Of a stretch of DNA of 6,559 bases, positions 1-4,841 are shown piece after piece. The translations under genes and the position numbers were made by a program. Under the pieces are notes generated by a model, which had not been told where the DNA came from, did not search any database, and saw nothing but the letters and a program-made list of their open reading frames with translations. Within the stretch, counting starts at the first letter, position 1; every line of letters begins with the position of its first letter. The stretch is from Candidatus Aenigmatarchaeota archaeon (lineage in GTDB: Archaea > Aenigmatarchaeota > Aenigmatarchaeia > QMZP01). The stretch lies in contig VGIZ01000035.1 in assembly GCA_016867675.1 (NCBI GenBank), positions 1 to 6,559 of the forward strand, written 5' to 3'.

Positions 1-15
1 AAAACAGAGCAGGAA

Positions 16-504
16 TCAATCCCCTTCCGCGCGCTTGCGGATGACAATGACCTCGTCCTCCTCTTCCTTGCCGAGGTCGCGCTCCAGCTTCTCTACGTCC
101 TTCTTTATGGACTCAAAGTGCGCGAGTATGCGCTTCTTGTCCCTGTCAAAGTTCTCAAGGTCATCGAAGACGCGCCTGCCCTCCTTGAGCTCGTTCAGCC
201 CCATCATCACGTAGGGGAACTTGTTCATCTCGCGGGAAACCTTGGCGCACAGCCTGCCGAGCCACTTGTTCATCTCAACCTTGACCTCCTTCCTGACCAT
301 CTTCTCTCTGTCCATGTTCGCCTTCATTATTCGGACAACTGCAGCGGTCGGGAAGGGCAGCCTTGCCTCCTCCTCGGCTGAAACCTCTTCCTCCTTCACC
401 TGCGGTGCTGCCTGGACCTGCACCTTGTCTTCGGATTCCTCCTCTTCGGTCATGCCTGTAGGCGTTTCATCAACAACGTCTTCGCCTGCATCATCGTCTG
501 CCAT
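16..504 (-). CDS. Histone-fold protein with acidic N-terminal tail and C-terminal helix
   Basis: A 162-residue protein. Residues 1-48 are very acidic and probably disordered. Residues 49-64 (LPFPTAAVVRIMKANM) resemble helix 1 of archaeal histones, with the Pro..Pro..Val.Arg-Ile.Lys pattern. A long amphipathic helix follows (about 66-95), then a third helix (about 103-119, with a Gly-Arg-Arg-Val.Asp-Asp-Leu stretch), matching the short-long-short histone fold. Residues about 120-147 are strongly helical and charged, likely coiled coil. Canonical archaeal histones are about 65-70 residues, so both extensions are extra. The start is supported by an SD (GAGGAGG, plus-strand 511-517) six bases upstream. 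The likely role is DNA packaging or a histone-fold transcription factor subunit; this is inferred from the fold, and helices 2 and 3 match only loosely. It is transcribed away from the rest of the window. Confidence 0.6.
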   Translation of the reverse strand: MADDDAGEDVVDETPTGMTEEEESEDKVQVQAAPQVKEEEVSAEEEARLPFPTAAVVRIMKANMDREKMVRKEVKVEMNKWLGRLCAKVSREMNKFPYVMMGLNELKEGRRVFDDLENFDRDKKRILAHFESIKKDVEKLERDLGKEEEDEVIVIRKRAEGD

Positions 505-554
505 TCATATCCTCCTCTTGTTGCAAACCGCTTGTGTCATTAGGTTAATGCGGT

Positions 555-612
555 GGTTTAACCTATATCAAAATCGTTAGAACTAATTGGGCAGTATAGT
601 TAAATACTTTCA
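555..612. promoter_or_regulatory. AT-rich divergent promoter region
   Basis: This stretch is much richer in A/T than its surroundings and holds several TATA-like elements. On the minus strand, TTTGATATAGG and AGGTTAAACC lie about 55-65 nt upstream of the histone-fold start, giving a 5' leader of about 30-35 nt that contains its SD. On the plus strand TTAAATAC (600-607) lies about 29 nt before an ATG at 633. Which box is used cannot be decided from sequence. Positions 505-792 hold no convincing gene apart from a 12-codon frame at 633. Confidence 0.4.
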
Positions 613-632
613 AAACAGCACAATGCGACAAC

Positions 633-671
633 ATGAAAACGCAGGAAAGCCTTAAGAAGCTTGCTTTTTAA
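633..671 (+). other. Possible leaderless 12-codon frame or truncated gene start
   Basis: An ATG at 633 sits about 29 nt after the TATA-like TTAAATAC and opens a frame reading MKTQESLKKLAF before TAA. The spacing is what leaderless archaeal genes in this window show, but the product is very short. A weak hairpin (AAAGC 646-650 with GCTTT 663-667) followed by T residues overlaps its end. It could be a short peptide, the remnant 5' end of a gene interrupted at the left edge of the small-gene block, a short terminated RNA, or chance. Evidence is weak. Confidence 0.15.
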
Positions 672-764
672 TCAGTTCAGGGTATCATGCTTTCAACCTG
701 ACTAACATCCGAGACAGCCTGGACGAGCGTTTCGCCTAGGCTTCGCCAAAGGGCGGCACAAGCA

Positions 765-780
765 GGGTTAGTTCTTTTTC
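765..780 (+). repeat. Imperfect 16-bp direct repeat, left copy
   Basis: GGGTTAGTTCTTTTTC here matches GGGTTATTTCTTTGTC at 1939-1954 in 14 of 16 positions. The copies bracket the block of small SD-led genes almost exactly, as a target-site duplication or recombination scar would. The right copy is also the T-tract of a terminator, so the likeness may reflect two terminator tails or chance. Confidence 0.25.
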
Positions 781-792
781 TGGAGAAATCAA

Positions 793-1068
793 ATGCCGGA
801 ATTCAGGAAAATATGGCGCTGTGCCTCGTCGTGGGCTGTGGTTGTCCTGCTTTTCCTTCTGCTCGCGGAGATAGCGGGCGTATTGGTGTTTGACGTCTAC
901 CTCGGGCTGAAGCACGGCAGGCTGGTATACAACTGGTTGGCATTCCTCGACGGCGCATTCTGCATCGGGCTCTCCGTCTGGTTCTTCAGGCACCAGAGCC
1001 CTTCCGAGATGGCCGAGGAACTGATGAAGGACGGCGTCCAAGACAACGACACAAAAACGGCTTCTTAG
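793..1068 (+). CDS. Small two-TM membrane protein of unknown function
   Basis: A 91-residue protein not recognised as a known family. After a short basic N-terminus (PEFRKIWR), residues about 13-36 form a strongly hydrophobic helix and about 46-66 a second one, with a charged loop (YLGLKHGR) between them. The last 25 residues are polar and acidic and presumably soluble. By the positive-inside rule both termini would be cytoplasmic. A GGAG site (782-785) lies seven bases before the ATG. It ends 24 bases before the DsrE-like gene and may be co-transcribed with it, but no functional link can be read. Ile and Arg codons (ATA, AGG) still look like the flanking archaeal genes. Confidence 0.6.
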   Translation: MPEFRKIWRCASSWAVVVLLFLLLAEIAGVLVFDVYLGLKHGRLVYNWLAFLDGAFCIGLSVWFFRHQSPSEMAEELMKDGVQDNDTKTAS

Positions 1069-1074
1069 CCGTTT
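1055..1074. terminator. Intercistronic hairpin, terminator-like on the minus strand
   Basis: A perfect 7-bp inverted repeat, AAACGGC (1055-1061) and GCCGTTT (1068-1074) with a 6-nt loop, contains the stop codon of the upstream gene. Read on the plus strand it is preceded by A residues and followed by GCAAG, so it is not a good terminator there and could be an mRNA stability or processing hairpin. On the minus strand it is followed by a T run, as in an intrinsic terminator. Confidence 0.35.
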
Positions 1075-1092
1075 GCAAGAAAGGAGTGCACA

Positions 1093-1416
1093 ATGAAGAA
1101 GATGCTGATTGTCCTCTCGCGGGGCGATGATGAAGCCCGCGAACTTTACCCAAAATTGCTGCAGATGGCAGCGGCGAAACTCGCATCAGGCCACTTTCAG
1201 GTCGCCATCTTTCTCCTCGGCGACTCACGTTTCCTTACGCATGAAGCCTTCAACGCCGCAGGATACACCGGCACGCTCGACCATCTGCTCAAGAACAGAG
1301 CCGAGGTGTTCTGCCCCCGTCAATGGCCCAAAGGTTGCATTGAAGGGCTTCAGGCAGTGCCCATCGACAGGCTGCCTGACCTGATGCTGGATGCCGACGT
1401 CTGCATCCAGATGTGA
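1093..1416 (+). CDS. DsrE/DsrF-like family protein
   Basis: A 107-residue protein, the usual size for small single-domain DsrE-like proteins. It opens with a beta strand (KKMLIVLSRG), then a helix ending AAAKLASG, a second strand with the family-typical VAIFLLGDS, a helix with LTHEAF, a strand (EVFCP) and a final ADVCIQM strand. Cys74 lies where sulfur-handling relatives carry a cysteine; Cys82 and Cys104 are further thiols. Family members act in sulfur-relay or redox chemistry, but many are uncharacterised and no sulfur partner genes are visible here, so the substrate is unknown. A strong SD (AAGGAG, 1081-1086) stands six bases before the ATG. Ile codons are all ATT/ATC and Arg mostly CGN, unlike the flanking archaeal genes, suggesting transfer from a bacterium. 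Confidence 0.6.
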   Translation: MKKMLIVLSRGDDEARELYPKLLQMAAAKLASGHFQVAIFLLGDSRFLTHEAFNAAGYTGTLDHLLKNRAEVFCPRQWPKGCIEGLQAVPIDRLPDLMLDADVCIQM

Positions 1417-1442
1417 CAGGGAGAATGGAAGGGAGGTGAACC

Positions 1443-1613
1443 ATAGGCAGACACGTTAATCCGCCGAAGAAGTGCCCGCGATGCAGGTCATCAGCGTCTG
1501 ACACCATCGGTTTGTAGCTCGTAAGAAGCGGCTTTGTCTGGCGGCAGAAAATCGAAGAAAAACAAACATCGCACCAGCGCGACCTGACGCATGCGGCGGT
1601 CTGCCCGACCTAA
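1443..1613 (+). pseudogene. Possible decayed zinc-ribbon gene with ATA at the start position
   Basis: A very good SD (GGAGGTGA, 1432-1439) ends three bases before an ATA codon, where a start codon would be expected. The frame from there reads GRHVNPPKK then CPRC, the knuckle of a zinc ribbon, and stops at TAG (1515-1517). The same frame continues with protein-like, GC3-rich codons (including FVWRQKIEEKQ and VCP) to TAA at 1611-1613. The pattern fits a small zinc-binding protein gene that lost its ATG and gained a stop, or a 24-residue peptide with a rare ATA start. The second cysteine pair expected of a zinc ribbon is not seen. The protein claim is tentative, and sequencing error is also possible. 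Confidence 0.22.
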
Positions 1614-1690
1614 TGGGACGGGGCCCTCCGAGAGCAACGGGCTTTTCGTGAAGGCCAGGCCGACAAATCAGGCTGAGAAAGGGGTGCAAG
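1614..1690 (+). other. Short non-coding spacer with SD leader
   Basis: No convincing gene is seen here. It contains a GC-rich self-complementary patch around GGGCCC (1621-1626) and ends in the leader GAAAGGGGTGCAAG (1677-1690). That leader is the SD of the next gene and matches the DsrE gene's leader (1079-1092) at 11 of 14 positions. The similar leaders suggest the two genes share an origin or a translation style. Confidence 0.35.
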
Positions 1691-1897
1691 ATGGCAAATG
1701 TGAAACCAGATGATGTTCATGTTGATCCCAACATTCAGGTGAACCACGACACCGTAAGGAGAACTGCCAGCAAATGGGGCGCGGCCCACGCCGGATTGAG
1801 CTCGGATGGGAAGACGATCGTTTACACCGAAGGTGGCGGTCCGAATGCGCGCATTTGCGGGACAGAGAAACTGCGGCCTCCGGACAAGCAAACCTGA
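1691..1897 (+). CDS. Small hypothetical protein, 68 residues
   Basis: Not recognised. It is a soluble, polar 68-residue protein without signal peptide or membrane segment. It begins MANVKPDDVHVDPNIQVNHD and has a central SSDGKTIVYTEGGGP stretch that looks like a beta hairpin, with one cysteine at position 57. An SD-like AAAGGGG (1678-1684) lies six bases before the ATG, and a terminator hairpin starts 24 bases after the stop, which supports a real gene at the end of a transcript. It has no ATA Ile codons (0 of 3) and uses both CGN and AGR Arg codons, so it is less like the flanking archaeal genes. Coding status rests on context alone. Confidence 0.45.
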   Translation: MANVKPDDVHVDPNIQVNHDTVRRTASKWGAAHAGLSSDGKTIVYTEGGGPNARICGTEKLRPPDKQT

Positions 1898-1921
1898 CCC
1901 AAACATGACCATCCCGCCAAA

Positions 1922-1954
1922 AACCCCCAATTCACCGGGGGTTATTTCTTTGTC
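1922..1954 (+). terminator. Rho-independent-type terminator
   Basis: A perfect 7-bp stem, AACCCCC (1922-1928) and GGGGGTT (1937-1943) with an 8-nt loop, is followed by a T-rich tract (ATTTCTTTGTC). It ends the block of small SD-led genes just before the TATA box of the protease gene. The form is typical of bacterial intrinsic terminators, while archaeal termination usually relies on T-runs without a stem, which fits the idea of an acquired block. Confidence 0.65.
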
Positions 1955-1971
1955 ATCTTATCGGTATATGA

Positions 1972-1979
1972 TTATATAA
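1972..1979 (+). promoter_or_regulatory. TATA box of the site-2 protease gene
   Basis: TTATATAA is centred about 27 nt before ATG 2003, so transcription should begin at or beside that ATG. This decides the start of the protease gene: the in-frame GTG at 1982 lies between the box and the transcript start and would not be transcribed. Confidence 0.65.
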
Positions 1980-2002
1980 ACGTGCTGCGACAAATAGTCA
2001 TC

Positions 2003-3457
2003 ATGCTCAACCCCGGCCTCTACACGTGGTCAGCCGTCATCTTCATCATAATCGTGGCCCTGCTGCTGTTCAGGGACAGGAAGAACGTCAGGCGCGAGCA
2101 GGGCATATTCTTCCTGCGCAGAACCCAGCGCGGCAGGAGGTTCCTGCTCAGGCTGGGCAACAGCCACCCCTTGTTCTGGAAGCAGCTGGGCAACCTTGCC
2201 ATCCTTGTCGGCTTTGTCATGTCGGTCTGGTTCACGTGGATGATGTTTGCGCAGCTGCCGCTCATAGCGTCGGGTGCGGTGCCCAAGGAGGCAAGCGGCG
2301 GCATCCTTCTGCCCTCGCTGACAGACCAGGCTACGCTCGGCAGGGGATTCATCCTCGTGCCCTTCTGGTACTGGATAATCGCGCTGTCTGTCATCCTGTT
2401 CTCGCATGAAGGCATGCATGCCATGCTTGGCGTCGCAGCGCGCGTCAAGCTGAAGTCCATTGGCTGGGGCCTGATGGCAGTCCTGCCGCTGGGCTTCGTT
2501 GAGCCTGACGAGAGGCAGGTCAGCAAAAGGAAGCCTGTTGAGCAGCTCAGGTTCTTCGCGGCAGGCAGCTTTGGCAACTTCGTCGTGGCTGGGGCTTCCC
2601 TGCTCATTCTGATGTTTGCTTTCAACCCCATGTTCGCGAACAACGGCGTCGCCTACCGCGCGGTCGCCATCGGCTACCCTGCGGAGCAGGCGAACATGAC
2701 AGGTTACATCATAGGGATAAGCAGCGGGCCGAACAGCTACGCCATAAACAGCACCGACGACATGAGCAATGTGCTCACGCTGATAGGGCCGAACCGGAGC
2801 GTGGTGGTGACGACGATAAACGCGACAGCGAACGGCGCTGAAGAGCTGCGGTTCGCGCTGACAACAGCGCCCGAGCCTGAGCCGCAGTTCAAGCCGGGCG
2901 CGCTGACAGCATTTCTCGCATCACTGGAGCATTTCATTCCGGGCATAATAGATTTCGCTGAGAGCCCGCCATGGGCTCCGCAGCCTGTGACATGGGCAAG
3001 CATAAAATATGACATCGGCATGTGGGCATACCTCGGCGGCAACTATCCCGCGCTGGAGGAACGCGCGCTTGACAGGATAAACGCGCTGCAGGCCGAGCTT
3101 GCCTTGCACCCGCAGCGCGGCTATCTTGGCATAGCCTATGTGGGCAACGTGCAGGGGCTTAAGCCTGAGTTTGCGGCTTACGACGAATCCATAATGTTCT
3201 TTGGGGGGTTGTTCTACTGGCTCTTCCTGCTGGACTTCGGCGTCGGCGCGTTCAACCTGCTGCCCATGAAGCCGCTGGACGGCGAGAGGCTGTGGCGGCT
3301 GGTTGTCCAGAAAATCCTCCAGCGCAGGAGGAAGAAGGGCTTCAGGCCAATGCTGCACAAGGACAGGTCAGCCGAGCAGGCCTCAAGGATAATGAACTAT
3401 GTCAGCATCGTCATCCTGTTCCTGATACTGGCGTTCTTCGCGCTGGTTGTGATGTGA
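2003..3457 (+). CDS. Site-2 protease family intramembrane zinc metalloprotease (M50)
   Basis: A 484-residue polytopic membrane protein that should cut transmembrane substrates within the membrane, as S2P-type enzymes do in regulated intramembrane proteolysis. Membrane segments are seen at about 8-24, 66-88 and 117-134, the last ending in the zinc motif HEGMH (135-139, catalytic Glu136), then 152-165, 184-208, 398-420 and 464-483. The third zinc ligand is Asp426 in NLLPMKPLDGE (418-428), and GSFGN (188-192) matches the small-residue motif of the core. Residues about 218-273 resemble a PDZ domain (GYPAEQANMTGYIIGI and following). About 100 residues of poorly recognised loop lie between PDZ and the LDG helix. 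The start is ATG 2003, leaderless; no SD is present. The substrate is unknown, and neighbouring genes do not indicate one. Confidence 0.9.
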   Translation: MLNPGLYTWSAVIFIIIVALLLFRDRKNVRREQGIFFLRRTQRGRRFLLRLGNSHPLFWKQLGNLAILVGFVMSVWFTWMMFAQLPLIASGAVPKEASGGILLPSLTDQATLGRGFILVPFWYWIIALSVILFSHEGMHAMLGVAARVKLKSIGWGLMAVLPLGFVEPDERQVSKRKPVEQLRFFAAGSFGNFVVAGASLLILMFAFNPMFANNGVAYRAVAIGYPAEQANMTGYIIGISSGPNSYAINSTDDMSNVLTLIGPNRSVVVTTINATANGAEELRFALTTAPEPEPQFKPGALTAFLASLEHFIPGIIDFAESPPWAPQPVTWASIKYDIGMWAYLGGNYPALEERALDRINALQAELALHPQRGYLGIAYVGNVQGLKPEFAAYDESIMFFGGLFYWLFLLDFGVGAFNLLPMKPLDGERLWRLVVQKILQRRRKKGFRPMLHKDRSAEQASRIMNYVSIVILFLILAFFALVVM

Positions 3458-3460
3458 AAC

Positions 3461-3468
3461 TTTAAATA
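3461..3468 (+). promoter_or_regulatory. Upstream TATA box before S6e
   Basis: TTTAAATA, preceded by GTGAAAC that could serve as a BRE, is the best TATA match in the window. It starts three bases after the protease stop. Transcription would start near 3491, giving S6e a leader of about 90 nt. It is the distal of two candidate promoters for this gene. Confidence 0.5.
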
Positions 3469-3536
3469 TCATATGTTCCAAGTTAGGATACCCGGAAGCG
3501 ATGGAAACTTCGCGCAGGAGTTCAATGACTGGGGAA

Positions 3537-3544
3537 TTATATTT
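3537..3544 (+). promoter_or_regulatory. Proximal TATA box of S6e
   Basis: TTATATTT lies about 27 nt before position 3568, giving a 15-nt leader that begins right at the SD (GGAGGT, 3569-3574), eight bases before the ATG. This is a tight, well-spaced promoter and ribosome site for the ribosomal protein gene. Confidence 0.5.
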
Positions 3545-3582
3545 CCTAGTTTTATCCGGTTCAAGATTGGAGGTATCAAGGT

Positions 3583-4149
3583 ATGCCAACAGTGAAGATA
3601 ACGGTTTCAAACCCGGCCAAGAAGACGGCGGTGCAGCGCGAGTTTGAGGAGCCGCAGGCAATCTTCCTCGGGAAGAAACTCGGGGACAAGGTTCCAGCAG
3701 ACAGCATAGGCTTGGCAGGCATAGAGCTGGAGATAACAGGCGGCTCTGACAAGGAGGGCTTCCCGATGAGGAAGGACATAGAAGGCCAGGGCCGCAAGAG
3801 GGTCGTGCTCTCAGGACCGCCGGGCTTTCATCCCGACAGGGCAGGCAAGCGCAAGAGGAAGTCCGTGCGCGGCAACACCATCTCGGCTGACATCGTGCAG
3901 ATAAACACCAAGATTGTCAAGCAGGGCGCGAAGGCCGCGGAGGAACTCTGGGGTGTGAAGCCGAAGGAAAAGCAGAAGGAAGAGAAGGCTGCGAAGACCG
4001 AGACCAAGCCCGCCGAGGAGAAGATGGCTGGGCAGAAACCCGAAGCCAAGGCTGAAGCAAAGCCTGCAGAGCACAAGCACGAGAAGCCGAAGGAAGAGGG
4101 CGCTGCCGAGAAGGCAGAAGCCAAGATGGGCGTGAAAAAGGTTGAATAG
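3583..4149 (+). CDS. rps6e: 30S ribosomal protein S6e
   Basis: Small-subunit ribosomal protein of archaea and eukaryotes. The first ~125 residues are the full archaeal domain: a beta-rich start (MPTVKITVSNP), the family signature ITGGSDKEGFPM (51-62), a basic stretch (KRKRKS, 89-94) and RGNTISADIVQIN (96-108). Archaeal S6e usually ends near this point. Here about 60 residues of Lys/Glu/Ala/Pro low-complexity sequence follow (126-188), with repeats such as KPAEEK (142-147) and KPAEHK (160-165). The tail is probably disordered and may contact rRNA or be solvent exposed; no function is claimed. A strong SD (GGAGGT) fixes the start. Two tandem TATA boxes precede it. Unlike in many archaea it is not followed by translation factor genes. 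Confidence 0.95.
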   Translation: MPTVKITVSNPAKKTAVQREFEEPQAIFLGKKLGDKVPADSIGLAGIELEITGGSDKEGFPMRKDIEGQGRKRVVLSGPPGFHPDRAGKRKRKSVRGNTISADIVQINTKIVKQGAKAAEELWGVKPKEKQKEEKAAKTETKPAEEKMAGQKPEAKAEAKPAEHKHEKPKEEGAAEKAEAKMGVKKVE

Positions 4150-4154
4150 AAGCG

Positions 4155-4162
4155 TTTAAAAA
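4155..4162 (+). promoter_or_regulatory. TATA box of the 4183 gene
   Basis: TTTAAAAA is centred about 24 nt before ATG 4183, and no SD lies between, so the downstream gene should be leaderless. The box begins six bases after the S6e stop codon, showing that this gene is not simply an S6e operon member. Confidence 0.55.
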
Positions 4163-4182
4163 ACTTCCATCCAAGCTTCAGT

Positions 4183-4461
4183 ATGACCATATTTGTGGGA
4201 ACTTATCAGCTGACGGAAGAAGACCCGCCTGTTCCTGTTGTAGATGCATCAGGAAGATTCAGGCTTTACTTTGACGGCGCGGATGGCGGCGAGGATGTTG
4301 CCAGGAAGGCATTTGAGGCGAACCTTGAAAAACGAAATATAACATACCATTCTGTTAAACCAGAACCGATTGATGTGGATACAGAATCCTGCGCCGAAAT
4401 CAGAAGATTCTCATTGAATCGCGCCTGCTCTTCGCCCACGCTGTCAGCTTCGCAACCTTGA
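4183..4461 (+). CDS. Hypothetical protein, leaderless, 92 residues
   Basis: Not recognised. The first ~65 residues look like a small folded soluble domain: strand MTIFVGTYQL, loop with PVPVVDASG, strand FRLYFDG, an acidic helix (GGEDVARKAFEANLEKR) and strand NITYHSVKPEPIDV. The last ~25 residues are Ser/Arg/Ala-rich and lie antisense to the end of the convergent zinc-protein gene (62-base overlap), so they may have little functional constraint. The coding case rests on the well-placed TATA box and the protein-like N-terminal sequence. No signal peptide or membrane segment is seen. A frameshift near the end would shorten it, so the stop position is less certain than the start. Confidence 0.55.
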   Translation: MTIFVGTYQLTEEDPPVPVVDASGRFRLYFDGADGGEDVARKAFEANLEKRNITYHSVKPEPIDVDTESCAEIRRFSLNRACSSPTLSASQP

Positions 4462-4699
4462 AGAAACCCCTGTTGTGGTGGCTGTCAATGAACTTGTTGT
4501 AGCAGTGCCTGCAGACGAAGCCGTGCAGGTGGTTGTCAATCTTTATGTCGCTGACCTTCACGGAATACCTCCTGTCCGTCGCCAGGTCCTTGCACACGAT
4601 ACAATAGGTCATTTTATCATAAACTCCTATTCTGTCGATGCCAATGAGTTTGTGAGTTGTGCTTTCATTGGTGTCACCATGCACATTATCTACCAGCAT
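4400..4699 (-). CDS. Small zinc-binding protein with two CxxC pairs
   Basis: A 99-residue protein with two cysteine pairs, CIVC (33-36) and CRHC (63-66), spaced 26 residues apart, a zinc ribbon or treble-clef arrangement that should bind one zinc ion. Between the pairs are beta-like segments (RRYSVKVSDIKI). After them, the C-terminal part (FKVAKLTAWAKSRRDSMRIF) is basic and could contact nucleic acid. The exact family is not recognised. Two starts are possible: ATG 4699 with GGAG six bases upstream, or Met30 (ATG 4612), which also has GGAG eleven bases upstream and would leave a compact 70-residue zinc domain. The longer form is chosen because a minus-strand TATA lies upstream of it. The 3' end overlaps the convergent gene by 62 bases. 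Confidence 0.65.
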   Translation of the reverse strand: MLVDNVHGDTNESTTHKLIGIDRIGVYDKMTYCIVCKDLATDRRYSVKVSDIKIDNHLHGFVCRHCYNKFIDSHHNRGFFKVAKLTAWAKSRRDSMRIF

Positions 4700-4727
4700 T
4701 TGATGCTCCAGCCAACCCGAAACCCGC

Positions 4728-4747
4728 GCATTCCGTTTTGGGAATGC
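4728..4747. promoter_or_regulatory. Perfect 7-bp inverted repeat, possible operator
   Basis: GCATTCC (4728-4734) and GGAATGC (4741-4747) are separated by six bases in the divergent intergenic region. The repeat covers the position (about 4739) where the minus-strand TATA box at 4761-4771 predicts transcription of the zinc-protein gene to start. A repressor bound there would block that gene; alternatively it is a hairpin in its leader. This is inference from position only. Confidence 0.35.
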
Positions 4748-4760
4748 TTTGTGAGGGTCT

Positions 4761-4771
4761 GGTTATAAACC
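4761..4771. promoter_or_regulatory. TATA element readable in both directions
   Basis: GGTTATAAACC gives TTATAAAC on the plus strand and TTTATAAC on the minus strand. On the minus strand it would start the zinc-protein transcript near 4739. On the plus strand it would start an RCK-gene transcript near 4793, leaving a leader of about 50 nt. A second plus-strand candidate, CTTAAA (4818-4823), is centred 27 nt before the in-frame ATG at 4848. Confidence 0.45.
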
Positions 4772-4841
4772 TTCCCCCCGGTTTTCCCACAGGTGACGTA
4801 TATGGGACAGGACAATGCTTAAAGGCGGGCGGGACGAATAG

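Noticed and set aside
672..792. tRNA or structured RNA in the spacer before the two-TM gene
   Set aside because: A GGTTAGTTC stretch and a GCCTAGGC palindrome caught the eye, but no cloverleaf or acceptor stem can be paired.
736..1041. Minus-strand frame opposite the two-TM protein
   Set aside because: Low-complexity translation without motifs or SD; the plus-strand frame has TM helices and an SD.
1515..1517. TAG as a pyrrolysine codon in the CPRC frame
   Set aside because: No pyrrolysine genes or methylamine methyltransferase context are seen, and a second stop follows; a decayed gene is simpler.
1456..1689. Minus-strand 77-codon frame across the gap after the DsrE-like gene
   Set aside because: No recognisable fold, composition typical of antisense frames, and no promoter or SD found for it.
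2020..2643. Long minus-strand open frame opposite the protease gene
   Set aside because: It lies inside a gene with clear catalytic motifs, its translation shows no domain, and it has no promoter or SD. It follows from the GC-rich codon pattern of the plus strand.
3501..3647. 48-codon plus-strand frame starting after the upstream S6e TATA
   Set aside because: It runs into S6e in another frame, its translation is not protein-like, and the ATG is about 36 nt from the box. A long S6e leader explains the TATA better.
4802..4822. Six-codon leader peptide before the RCK gene
   Set aside because: Too short to support; no SD, no regulatory codon pattern, and the alternative promoter at 4818 would skip it.
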